A stretch of DNA of 64,000 nucleotides. Origin: Obelidium mucronatum (taxonomy: Eukaryota > Chytridiomycota > Chytridiomycetes > Chytridiales > Chytriomycetaceae). Position 1 is the stretch's first letter. Each line of letters begins with the position of its first letter. The position numbers and the translations under genes were made by a program. A model generated the notes under the pieces. The model saw nothing but the letters and a program-made list of their open reading frames with translations. It was not told the DNA's origin and did not search any database. Below are positions 53,801 through 63,206 of the stretch, in pieces. The stretch is taken from positions 372,001 through 436,000 of the forward strand of contig JAIVFH010000010.1 of NCBI GenBank assembly GCA_025765595.1, read 5' to 3'.

Positions 53801-55035
53801 GGACGGACTTTGTGATTCCAAGGCTTGTGAGGAACAGTATGGATAACCGCAGGAGGACTATACTCAGGCTTCACGCGACCTAGTTCGGCCAATCTAAAAG
53901 AAAATGCCGTGGGATACTTGCGAACAGATTCTTTGAGGAATTCGTATTCAGCGTCGCGAAGGTAACCAGGATTTTCCTTTCTTGACTTAGCAAACATTTT
54001 ATCCAGTCGTTCTTCTGTTAAACGCGGAGTAGGAATCAAGTCCACTGGAACCGACGGAAGAATAAAAGACGGACTACCACCAGGAATTTCAGCCGCTATT
54101 GGACGGACTTTATCGGCAACTTTCTTAGCCTTATTGGAGATAGCGGTAACAGGCAAATCGACGACGCAGATAACAGGTACGTGGTCAGATCCCAACATAT
54201 GGTGGCCATGGACACACGATCTAATAGCTATATCTTTTGAAACTAGCACGACGTCGAAACGCATTCCAAGGTTATCCTTCCGCGAATAGTAATACCAAGT
54301 CGTAAATGCCGAATCATTGGGATGCAGGACGCGAAAACTATCCTGTAATTCCCCAGTCAATTCACGAAGCCAATTACGTTCAGAATCCTGGAATCCAGAG
54401 GTAATCCAGGGAACAACACACGGATGTATATCAGAAAGTTCTTGGGCGACGTTGACATCAGCCCCCAAAATTACTGAAAGCCCCATACTTTTCAATTGAC
54501 GTATTCGAAATAAAATGGCATTATTGAACTTTTCTTTGTATGGCAATCGATGAATATTTCCGCGACTCGCGTTTGGACAATATGCGTTCAGAATAACAAT
54601 TGCACCAAGACAGACTTCTAAATATCGTCCCTCGGATTCAGCGACAGTCATAGAAGGAGGACAACAGATAACACGCGTTGGAAAAACAAACTTGTCCTTT
54701 TTCAGCAGCGTCAAGACACCATTTCGGCATTTTCCAAAACCAAGTTCTTCATGAGGAAATTCAGAGTGGAAGACATGGAATCCGCTTAAATCAAGTGTCG
54801 AAAACTTAGACAAGATATCTTGAGAGACTTTAGATTCTTGAATCAACACGACATCGTAAGACAGCAATTCCTCTTTATTCTCCTGACTCATGATTTTGAC
54901 AGCATTTCTAACTGAATTGACGTTCCAAGAAATAATTGAAATTCTTGAACTCTGTCCATGCACCAATCCAGACTGACAGGTAGTAATATTTTCTAGCATT
55001 TTGTATTTAACGGCCGGTAGCATTCCAGCCTTCAC
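50761..55035 (-). CDS. Gypsy pol: EEP endonuclease-RT-RNase H-integrase
   Basis: 1424 codons. Residues about 32-295 form a full exonuclease-endonuclease-phosphatase fold: ISWNVNSVRN, VVLIQESKVS, NAYCPNASRG, VILGADVNVAQ, RFDVVLVSKD and GSDHVPVI, so every catalytic motif is present. RT follows: KLVSAFDMMSAFDQ, LPQGGCNSMAI, SAYADDLSAAS. RNase H starts YLYFDAAKEAEAQALG. Integrase has the HHCC finger (HAGVGGGHAAFEA to CDRCDDCQ), a DDE core (YGDWCEF, CFDASSMSS, GPGERRH) and a GPY/F-like module (WYGPFIIHDV). The frame overlaps the preceding one by 4 nt at 55032-55035. The first ATG is at 55023. The C-terminus lies in the 3' LTR. Confidence 0.92.
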   Translation of the reverse strand: MKAGMLPAVKYKMLENITTCQSGLVHGQSSRISIISWNVNSVRNAVKIMSQENKEELLSYDVVLIQESKVSQDILSKFSTLDLSGFHVFHSEFPHEELGFGKCRNGVLTLLKKDKFVFPTRVICCPPSMTVAESEGRYLEVCLGAIVILNAYCPNASRGNIHRLPYKEKFNNAILFRIRQLKSMGLSVILGADVNVAQELSDIHPCVVPWITSGFQDSERNWLRELTGELQDSFRVLHPNDSAFTTWYYYSRKDNLGMRFDVVLVSKDIAIRSCVHGHHMLGSDHVPVICVVDLPVTAISNKAKKVADKVRPIAAEIPGGSPSFILPSVPVDLIPTPRLTEERLDKMFAKSRKENPGYLRDAEYEFLKESVRKYPTAFSFRLAELGRVKPEYSPPAVIHTVPHKPWNHKVRPVPPAIFDAVTAFYKERIDAGLHELCSSPYANRWWALVKKDGKFRPIMDGQDMNSVTIRDAGGLPLIEDMTERIAGKKLVSAFDMMSAFDQIPLAVQSRDMTAINTPIGQIRNTGLPQGGCNSMAITQRVTTSVFVTPGTGNTSAYADDLSAASGSGPVRDDEPEFDGIRDFVREHAVVIEWMCQQAINSGLTFSGAKVDLALMKTLVTGVICGPEGREINPVKLDAMVRFPSPNSLEKLRSFLYLCSFFRQWIHRFSLLSAPLFRLTRKGIGWSWSDSEFVAFENLKNAMLHAPVRCTLDYAAFVSRPPYLYFDAAKEAEAQALGQKDDQGRLRVSHFFSGLFSSGELDWHIVKKELRSLSLGLKRAESHIRLAPCVKVVGDALYLKGMINDPSNSDMAMRRWISYILTFPIEFEVVASKDNIVDAFTRMYDEKDKSEVLYDGDELDDSIDRMLNSVSVCRFAGSRAYVLQEDYSADEELNHIAHYLDTFGFSESITEKKKSFIRRKATGFYLRDGILFRRSKDNIPKRVVVKRDIQFQLIKEAHAGVGGGHAAFEATYLTLRLRYYWKTLRTDVKEFCDRCDDCQRMAFQRQKEAVRPSKTPTTLFLVWYGDWCEFPETGNGFRQLWHLTEGISGLNEAKAFKRQTWEAAMKWTIQDVLHRYGYAALFCFDASSMSSKDARAIYDLYKIEIRLIAPHNHKGLGPGERRHTPLVGAIARSCRSDPKKWAERVSNACLAANIHTNYRGYSAYEIVYYQQPFMHLDIVQESFSIINFREGMSLVDLLAGRMRVLERRISDLEHVKRQIEENRKKGADYYNEKHKKQLRSERLNIGDAVLIFDSNMHDHFHRKLKDVWYGPFIIHDVREGTYVLKELDGRKRKRPVSGDHLKLWYPPMAFSSTTLFWDEVEVSDSDVHPLISAILTSTIIDPFEDLDELSELVSLEEVTDAVSVGNSFHVAQVSVFSASGDDALLPLGSKDCYSHSGFASNISSLIFEISAERPTLLQNQHQEFS

Positions 55036-56890
55036 TGAAAACCCGCAGTCTCGGAACGTTCATGCTTTCGTTGCGACGGCGATTCATAGTCAATGACAAC
55101 GCGAGGATCATTAATATTAGTGACTTGCATCTGAACTGTTTTCTTGCCATCGGGTGAGTGTAATTTAGCCCAAACATTACCATAATCATCCCAGCCAGTG
55201 ACACATCGCGTAGTCTTTTTCCAAGGCATACCAAGAAGTAATTGGAACGAAGGTTTCACATTTGGCGGCAACTTAGGTAAAATCCAGACTTGATTAAACG
55301 TTTGAATTCCACCAGCGACTATTGACGCATTTCGAATTAATCCAAAGATCTCCGTTCGAGCGCTATTTGCGGAAACCATGAATAATTTGACGTCTGTTAC
55401 TAACTCATTTACAGAATGACATTTAGACGCTAACTCCATTTGAGCAAAAACCGACTCAGCCCCCTCATCAAGTGGACAATTCGGCAACAAAACAAGATCT
55501 TGAAAGAGGACATTGCGTATAGCCGGAGCTGGATACAAGGCTAGCTGAGTATTAGGATCGGCTAGACGGGCTAAATCCGACTTAGGCACGTCAACAGACG
55601 AGAAATGACAAGACAAATAGGGATCTTTCGCATCATAGAATCGGCTAGACGACATCTTCGACAGAGCGACGTCCTTATCTTTGATGAATGACGCATACTC
55701 ACCAGTCTGTGCGATTGATTCAAAATTACGAATGAAGATGTTGAGCATTGAAGTTGGAACTTCGCTAGGATTTCTAGGATTCGACAGGTACTGTGATGTG
55801 AGGTGTCTTGAAATTTCCTCATTCAGCTTTAGATCCAACATCGGCGGCGGACTTGAAACTGGATTATCCTCCGACAGCGCCGAATTTACGAAATATTGCG
55901 CAGAAGAGTCTGTATTCCCCGAGTCGTATTGCGAAACCACAGAATGCAACTGCATTGGAGTGCCAGGACTGGAATTCTTAGCATCAGAGTACTCGCGCGT
56001 CAGACCAGTGTAAGTGTTCAGAACTTTCCTGACAGGCTCACTGACAATTAAAAGCTCCTCCAACGAAATATTTAGTTGAGTTTGAGCTACTAGTTTCTTC
56101 GCGACTTCTTCAGGATTGCCGTCGCCAACTGGACCCTTTCGAACCAACTTATAAGGACGCTTCTGAGCTGGAGGTGATTGCGCTTGAAATTCGACAGTTT
56201 TCTTTTGCGGAGTTTCAGACTTATCTTCCATAGGTTTCTTAGAAAAAATCGGCTTTAAAATCGGAGGTGGAACCGTAGGCACCGCAGGAATTGACGTCGG
56301 ATTAGGAACATCCTGGAACTTAGCCAGCGGCTTCAGAGCTTCCTCACGACCCATCGAACGAGTCTTTCGACGATCAGCGTCGCCTTCGGCTTCTTCATCG
56401 GCTCGGCGTTTGACATGACTGCGGATTTCCAACAACTCAGCGGCCACTTGATCAACAGTGTAAGGACCGCCGTTTCCAACATTGCGACTAACCATAGAAT
56501 TATGTGTCTCGTTTAACTCCTCTTCAGTAACATCAACGCCACACATGACTTTGAAGACATCAACCGCAAGGAAAGTTTGCCCCTTTGGATCGTCCAGCAA
56601 CATAGCACCACCATGAAAATCAGGAATCGACATTGGCTCATAGATTATATTTGCGGTAAGTACTGAGACATTAATCGCATGCGCCGTTCCTTTCAATTCT
56701 GACCATTTCTCATTCTTGACTTCAGATTTAGAAACAGGAGAGGGAATCCAAGGCTCATTCTTCAAAGTGCAATTTTGAGAACACTCAAGAACTGAATAAT
56801 AGTTATCGTCAAAGTCCGAATCTTCAGACTCATAGTCCGCGGTGTCCCAAATAGGTACAGCTTTGAAGGTTTTGAAGACGCCACTGCTGT
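55032..56890 (-). CDS. Gypsy second frame, retropepsin-like region
   Basis: Opens upstream of the gag stop in the -1 frame: convincing coding (VPIWDTADYESEDSDFDDNY) begins near 56855, overlapping gag by about 100 nt, so ribosomal -1 frameshifting from gag is likely. The body is about 600 aa, Lys/Pro-rich, then a retropepsin-like domain with CPLDEGAESVFAQ in the place of the D-[ST]-G site and SFQLLLGMPWKK near its end. It stops at 55032, 4 nt inside the start of the pol frame. The D-E-G active site is atypical, so proteolytic activity is inferred rather than shown. Confidence 0.7.
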
Positions 56891-58000
56891 TTTACTCTTT
56901 TCTTTTTCGATTAAAGCCCTAACTCCACCATTTCTTAGATTGCTGAGAGGGACTTTCTCTCCCTGGAACTGGAATTCATGTTTCCCAAACTTAGTCTCAA
57001 CGTAAGTAACAGGCCAACCGTTTTTCACATCTTGAATAAACTGTTCACATTTAGATGGATCGCGCGACACAGCATGTGTCTTCTCGCTGGTACCACAATA
57101 TGCGCAAAGAAAGTCCGGCCGCTGCCCACCAGTTGTACCTGCCGCTGTTGACGCTGGCTGAGTACTAATTTTTGAAATAGCCGCGAGTGCCTTCGCGTGG
57201 TTTAACTGCATTTCCGCCAATTGTTTCGCCAATTCATCCACAGAGGTATTGCCCACAACCTCTTTAGGCGGATCAGGTTTCTTCACTTTCTTTGATTTTC
57301 TTTTCTTTTTGCTGACTTTTTCACTTTCAGAACTGCTGGAGCTTGAAGATTCGCTATCCGAAGACTCCGAACTAGAATCCTCCTCGGCATCACTGGAACT
57401 TTCATCACTAGAACTATCGGACCGCTTCTTGCGACGGGATCCTTTAGACACTGCTTTCGTTGATCTTTCCAGTTTGTCCAAGGTAGTAACCACTTTGCAG
57501 AAATTTTTCCAGTCATTATTCTGAACATTATCCGCTCCAATAATTTTATCCAGAATAGCTCGAACTTTGCGTTCCGGTAATCCTCGAAGGAAAGTTTTTA
57601 CCGCAACCGCATCTCCTGGCTTCGCGTTGTCGTCCATTGCAGTTAAGACCGAATTATATTCTCCCAAGTATTCCGCGTCGCTAACAAAAATTCCACGCGA
57701 CCGTTGCTTTCTTGCCATTTTGTCCAAATCCGCAAGACTGTAGATGATATCTTGATCTTTATAATTGGTTGCAAACCAATTTGTCAATTCTTTGAAGTTG
57801 ATGGTTTTGGTTTGTCCAGCCGCCCAAACCGCGTATTCCTTATTGACTGCTTGAGAGACCATAGCCAATAAATAATTGATTTGTTTTGAGTCACTATCCA
57901 GACCCTTTTTCCCAATTTGTTGAAGAATGTAGTAAATAAATTCCGTGACTCTTGGTCCTCGAAATTGATGTGTTTTGAAATAATCCTTCCTTTTGCCCAT
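56762..58000 (-). CDS. Gypsy Gag protein
   Basis: 412 aa from ATG 58000. The N-terminal capsid-like region contains LADLDKMARKQRSRGIFVSD and VKTFLRGLPERKVRAILDK. A long Ser/Glu/Asp tract and a Lys-rich patch follow, then a probable zinc knuckle variant (LCAYCGTSEKTHAVSRDPSK) and QGEKVPLSNLRNGGV. The last 40 or so residues overlap the next frame and look non-native, consistent with many ribosomes shifting -1 before the stop. It packages element RNA into virus-like particles. Confidence 0.85.
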   Translation of the reverse strand: MGKRKDYFKTHQFRGPRVTEFIYYILQQIGKKGLDSDSKQINYLLAMVSQAVNKEYAVWAAGQTKTINFKELTNWFATNYKDQDIIYSLADLDKMARKQRSRGIFVSDAEYLGEYNSVLTAMDDNAKPGDAVAVKTFLRGLPERKVRAILDKIIGADNVQNNDWKNFCKVVTTLDKLERSTKAVSKGSRRKKRSDSSSDESSSDAEEDSSSESSDSESSSSSSSESEKVSKKKRKSKKVKKPDPPKEVVGNTSVDELAKQLAEMQLNHAKALAAISKISTQPASTAAGTTGGQRPDFLCAYCGTSEKTHAVSRDPSKCEQFIQDVKNGWPVTYVETKFGKHEFQFQGEKVPLSNLRNGGVRALIEKEKSKTAVASSKPSKLYLFGTPRTMSLKIRTLTITIIQFLSVLKIAL

Positions 58001-58030
58001 ATTGACTGACTACCACAATAGATTTAAAAT

Positions 58031-58043
58031 GGTACGCTCGCCA
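58031..58043 (-). other. Gypsy primer-binding site
   Basis: On the element sense strand TGGCGAGCGTACC begins one nt after the 5' LTR. It would pair with a tRNA 3' end GGTACGCTCG plus CCA. The tRNA species was not identified. Confidence 0.65.
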
Positions 58044-58044
58044 C

Positions 58045-59053
58045 TGTTACAAGTACAATAAATTCTTGTTTGTTTTTATAGTTTTTGGTTCGTGTGATAG
58101 TATCCAGCAATTAAGTTCGAAGACTTGAAATTGTTGGCGTCAATGTGGCACAGTAGGATAACACCAGTTAACCTTTAACACGCGTTCAATCAGTTCCAAC
58201 GCGTCCAAAGTAATAGGCAATAGCAATAAAAGCGGATAAAAACCTTTAACACGCGTTCAATCAGTTCCAACGCGTCCAAAGTAATAGGCAATAGCAATAA
58301 AAGCGGATAAAAACCTTCGCAATAATTCAGATACGTTAACTTATGTGGTAAATCCCAATCAATCGCTCCAATGCAATATACCTTTAACACGCGTTCAATC
58401 AGTTCCAACGCGTCCAAAGTAATAGGCAATAGCAATAAAAGCGGATAAAAACCTTCAAAAGCGTAAAAGAAGAATACAAGAGATTAAAACCACAAAAATC
58501 CGAACATTTATTTGTTTGTACCTTCGCAATAATTCAGATACGTTAACTTATGTGGTAAATCCCAATCAATCGCTCCAATGCAATATACCTAGAGTTCCCC
58601 AACCATTGTTAACATATCCCTTAACACTCCTTCCTTCAAACCTTTAACACGCGTTCAATCAGTTCCAACGCGTCCAAAGTAATAGGCAATAGCAATAAAA
58701 GCGGATAAAAACCTTGATCACAAAGAAAAATCCCTCCATCAGTAATAAAAAAGGAGATAAAGAAAGAATAAAAACCTTCAAAAGCGTAAAAGAAGAATAC
58801 AAGAGATTAAAACCACAAAAATCCGAATAAAGAATGATAAGTGGGGGAAGAACATCAAGTTTATATAGGAAAAGCAAAACAATAATAAAAAAAACAATGA
58901 TAAATAAAAAGTCCGAGACGATCAGCCACAAAGAACTGGGCGATCGCTCTAGGAGAATTCCTGGTGTTGGTTTTGAAGCAGCGTCGGCCGTTCCGCGGAA
59001 ATCTCGAAAATCAATGAAGAAATATTTGACGCAAAACCCGAGTGCGAGTAACA
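58045..59053 (-). repeat. Gypsy 5' LTR (right copy)
   Basis: 1009 bp, TGTTAC to GTAACA, with the same modular repeats as the left copy (offset 8188). Expected to carry the element promoter. Confidence 0.93.
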
Positions 59054-60819
59054 TGGGTGTTCCTTGCATCAGCAGTATCGGGAACTTCCCGGATTCAATG
59101 AGTTACCGGGTTGACCAAGTCCTATTTGGTTCATTTGTATCCATGAGTGATATCCTCACGTACCAGCTCCAAAGCAACGGTGAAACCATTAAAATGCCTG
59201 GAACCAACGCTGAGGTTGTAAACGCAATCCCCCTGTTTGAAGACCCCCGCCTCGCGAAATTCTACTGCCAATACGCGCCAAAACTTCTCGAATTCACGTG
59301 TAGCATTGGAATGCGGCGGTTGATTGCGGATGTACCAATGTCGTTTGGGTATTCCGTGTTGGCAGGCTTTTGGAGAATGGTGGAGTTGATTGAGACGAAT
59401 AAGACGGAGTTGTGTGCGAAAATCCTTGTTTGTTTGGGGGAGTCGTTGCAGGTTACTGTTGGTGGTTATGTGAAGCATATTTTGCCTTTTTTCGATCAGA
59501 AGGCGTTGGCGGCGAAATCGGCTGTTGTGGGGGAGGGAGGTTTTTGTTTTGATTTGGGTGGGAATGGGATCTCCAACTGCTTGTATCCCATCATGCATGC
59601 CTTGCAATCGGAGGATAAAGATGACTTCATGAAGTTGTCGCTACCAGCAGCGCTTCGTGCATTGTACTCTTTTGAAGTGTGGGTGGCGATCCGAAAGTTG
59701 TACCGCCACCAAGAGAAATCAAACGAAGCCATCCAAGAAATGTTCCAAAAGCTGTTTTGCGTGGACTTGGAGTCCTCGCGACTGGTTCCAACGCCGCTTT
59801 TCGAAGCGGATCATGAAACCCCGTTGTTCAACGACACGTTCAAAGTGAACGAGGCGTACTTTGAGGAACTCCGCCAGAAATTCTATTACGTGGATGGGAT
59901 CCACTTGATGGGCCCGGTCCTCTCCATTGTCGCTGACAAGTCCCTGAACCTTGTCGACAAGATTAAACTCTTGCAAACTACACTGCCGAAACCGACACCC
60001 GAGAGAATGAGCACCGCTCTCAACCTCAGCTACGACTTCAAAACCTTCCAAGTCTACACTGTCGCACAGGCGCTCCTGTATCCAACAAAGTCAACTCGAA
60101 TCGACGACGAAACAAAACAATCAATCCTCCCCGACGTCGGGGGAAACCCATCCACCACCGGCCCCCAAATGATCCAAAAACGAATCCGAGAGATGCATAG
60201 CGAGCGGTACACGCAAGACTTGAAACTCAAGGCATCCCAGGAACACGCGCTTCTCACAAAAGAATTAGTCGACAGGATGATTGCGACCGACAACCTGAAC
60301 GAATTCTGCAACTTATTCCGGGACGGATTAACTCGCGGCAACGGACCAACCCCCTCCAAAGCCCAGATACTAAACCCAGCGTCCCCCGGGTTCTCAGACC
60401 TAACAACCCAACTCTTGAGCCTCGAAGCAACAATCCCTTGTCAAGTCCCTAAAGCCCGGATCCTCCTACTGGGCCGCATGCCGATCCGGAAACACCGAAA
60501 CGAAGAAACAGGACGCCTAGTCTGGAACAATGGGAACGTGTTTGGGTTCGCAGACATCCCGAAATTCGAAGCACTATACAATCGGTATGGGATGGTTGAT
60601 TCTTGGATGGATGATTTGAAAGAGTTTAATGAACGTCGGAAACATGTGTATCGAGAGGGGCGGGAGAATCGACATGGTCATTCGAACGGGAAGGTGTCGT
60701 ATTGGGGGTTGGGGTACTCGAGTATGCGGGAGATGAGGGAGAAGGTGTCGGAGGAGATTTTGAGGGAGTATTTGGTGGCGCATGTTGGTTGTTGTGTTGA
60801 TGTTACTGCGAAAGAGTAG
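59054..60819 (+). pseudogene. VWA-domain gene, 3' part (split by element)
   Basis: Frame-exact continuation of the VWA gene after the insertion: VPCISSIGNFPDSMSYRVDQ onward, about 587 codons to TAG 60819. It is helical and rich in Leu/Lys, with YYVDGIHLMGPVLSIVADK and a C-terminal KILLLGR-like strand (ARILLLGRMPIRKHRNEETG) and GFADIPKFEALY. The region has no domain I can name. It stays fully open with no stops or indels, so the interruption is recent. The TGGG at 59054-59057 is the second target copy. An ATG formed at 59053-59055 by LTR end plus TGGG could in principle start a separate 3' protein. Confidence 0.85.
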
Positions 60820-60993
60820 TAAAAAAAATGTAGTAGTTTGTATTTACTATGGTTTACTTTTGAAGGTCCTTTCGCGGTTTCATACTGCATCAGGCTAAGA
60901 ATTGAGTTGTTTTATTGTTCTTATTGAACAAACGAAATAAGAAAAGAATCAGGGCTTCCTCTGATGAGTCTTTTTGGCGGTGGGTTTGGTTTT

Positions 60994-61830
60994 TTACACA
61001 CGTCCATTTCCAAACAATCCAACACCAGGTCTTTCGACAACACTGAATTTCATCTTGTATAAATCATTTGCCGCTCCAGCAGATCGCACACCACAAGTGA
61101 CAATATCGCCGGGATTAATTCTGCCGACACCAGCAGGAGTTCCAGTCAAGATGACATCACCGCGTTCCAAATTCATGATTGAAGATACATAGGAAACTAA
61201 TTCCGGGACTTTGAAGATCATATCACTTGTTGGGCCGTTCTACATCAACATAAGAACAACAAGACAGAAAAAAAAAACACAATACACACCTGCTTCACTT
61301 GCCCATTCACATTCAACCACAAAACCAAGTTATCAGGATCTTCCACCATAGTCTTTGGAATGAATTCCCCAATCGGCGTGAACGTGTCGAAACCTTTCGC
61401 CGTACTCCACGGCTTCCCTTCCTTCTTTGCCTTCTCCTGCAAATCCCGCGCTGTACAGTCAATGGCGAGCGCGTATCCGCCAATATGGTTCCACGCGGCG
61501 GAGGCGGGGATGTCTCTTCCTGGTTGGCCAATCACGAGGCCTAGTTCGATTTCGTGGTGGACGTTGCTTCCGCGTGGGATTTCGATGGCTCCGTTGGGGG
61601 TGAGGAAGGAGGATGTTGGTTTGAGGAAGAAAAAGGGCGTGGAAGGGACTGCGTTGCCGAGTTCCTTTGCGTGTTCGCTGGTTGTGTTTTTGTGTGTGCA
61701 AAAGAGGTTTGAGTCTCTTGGTTTACTATTGGGCAGTGAGAGTTGAGACGTCTTACGCGTAGTTGCGGCCGATTGCGATGATCTTGCGGCTCCAGGATGG
61801 GAACGTGGAGAGAGGCAGTTGTGACGCCAT
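60994..61830 (-). CDS. FAHD1: FAHD1-like acylpyruvase/oxaloacetate decarboxylase
   Basis: Fumarylacetoacetate-hydrolase family enzyme, usually mitochondrial, acting on acylpyruvates and oxaloacetate. Exons 61830-61757, 61677-61290 and 61239-60994 give 235 aa. N-terminus: IIAIGRNYAEHAKELG. Then FFFLKPTSSF, the metal-binding HHEIELGLVIG, GGYALAIDCTARDLQEKAKK (with KG following), MIFKVPELVSYVSSIMNLERGDVILTGTP split across the last exon, and GVGRINPGDIV. The order and length match FAHD1. The ATG is 43 bp from the divergent glycosyltransferase ATG. Confidence 0.93.
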
Positions 61831-61873
61831 CTAATTACAACAACTTTTTTTATTAGAAGCAAACGATCTATAA
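61831..61873. promoter_or_regulatory. 43-bp bidirectional promoter gap
   Basis: Only 43 bp separate the ATGs of FAHD1 (minus) and the DXD glycosyltransferase (plus). It is A/T-rich with TTTTTTTATT on one side and TATAAA just before the plus ATG. Confidence 0.5.
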
Positions 61874-63102
61874 ATGTCAGCACGGAAGTCAACAGCGCGT
61901 CAAAAAGCGTGGATGATTATTCTTTTGCTATCCGCTCTCGGTTTATTTGAGCTCTTTGTTTGGTCTGGACTGTCGAAACACTCAAACGAATTCACCCAAA
62001 CTCGGAAAATACACCCAAACGATCGAGTTTCATTGATCAAACATGGCTGCTTCCTAGAGCCAATTCAAGTCTCTCATACCTCTGCCGAAGATTTCAACGC
62101 GCCTCTGCTTCATGACAGCCAAACGGCATGGTCGATTCTCGAAAACCAGTGCTCACACGTAAAAAAACCTGCTCTCGACAGATGCCCTATCCCGAACGCC
62201 TTCCACCTCGTAATCGCAGGAACGATGACTTTTAAACTGCATCATTACATTGCCCTCAAAAGCATCCACGACATTGTCCAGCCCTTCGCCATATACATCC
62301 ACGGCTTTGAATTCCCTCTCACCGACTCTCTCTTCAAACGCGCAATCAGGGAATTCAACCTCAAACTGATCCCCAGTCGGAACGTGACACACGTCTTTCA
62401 AACACGCGTTCATAAAAAAGAGCACAAGTCAGACGTTCTTCGACTTGAGACTTTGATTCAGTATGGTGGTGTGTATGCGGATTTGGATGTCTTTTTTTTG
62501 AAGCCGTTGCATAACTGGACAAACTTTGACGCTGGATACCGGGGTGTGAAACAGCCTGAAGATTCATACCTGACTGATCATGAGGCGGTGTTGGGTGTGG
62601 AGGTGGAAGGTAAAAAGTTTGGGAATGGAATCATCTTGAGCAAGCGGTGTGGAAGATTTGTTATGGATTGGTGAGAGGAATTTGAACGGCCCCTATGATT
62701 CTAAAGTCTGTTTTGTTTTCAAGGTACCAGCATTATATTCAATTTAATAACCAAGGCTGGGGAGAGCAGAGCCTGTTCCTACCAATGAACTTGTGGCAAC
62801 AGCAGTACAAGAACTCGGCAACTCGAAATTCAGCTCTTTATTCTGATGAATTGTCTTTACAGCAGCCTGATATCAAGAACAAGCATCTGATTTATGATTC
62901 TAATCCTTCTTTGCCGTGGAAATTTTCAAGGAATCATGCTGTTCATTTGTGGTACCGTTCTTATGGAGCTGAACATACACTGCAGAGTCTTGCTGAGCTA
63001 GACAGCGCGTTTGGTCGTCTGGCTCGGTATATACTGTGTGGTGAGAAATCTGTTGGCTTCGAGGATGATAAAGAGTATCATTGTGTGACTACGCACCTTT
63101 GA
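61874..63102 (+). CDS. DXD glycosyltransferase (GT32-like)
   Basis: Type II Golgi-type membrane enzyme of 391 aa; exons 61874-62670 and 62724-63102. A signal-anchor lies at about residues 13-32 (MIILLLSALGLFELFVWSGL). The sugar-binding region has KSDVLRLETLIQYGGVYADL followed by DVFFLKP, the DXD metal/nucleotide-sugar motif of the Gly_transf_sug family (yeast Och1/Sur1-like). Then NGIILSKRCG and a C-terminal half with NHAVHLWYRSYG (His-x-W near the C-terminus as in the family). The acceptor glycan or lipid cannot be told from sequence. Confidence 0.85.
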
Positions 63103-63206
63103 AATGATAAAGAAAATGAACCGATTCACTTCAAATAGCATATCTTTTGATTGGATTGCTGTATGGATTGTTTCTGAAGTCGAATGAAAAAAAAAACATC
63201 ATAAAT

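Larger units (their letters stand above)
49857..59053 (-). mobile_element. Ty3/gypsy-type LTR element with EEP endonuclease
   Basis: A 9197-bp element on the minus strand with 1009-bp LTRs (one visible difference), TGTTAC...GTAACA ends, TGGG duplications, a tRNA-type primer-binding site, and three overlapping frames: Gag (58000-56762), a protease-region frame (to 55032) and an endonuclease-RT-RNase H-integrase frame (55035-50761). Domain order RT-RH-IN is that of Ty3/gypsy. The added AP-endonuclease-like domain is not part of the usual gypsy plan. Near-identical LTRs mean a very recent insertion. It interrupts the VWA gene. Confidence 0.93.
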
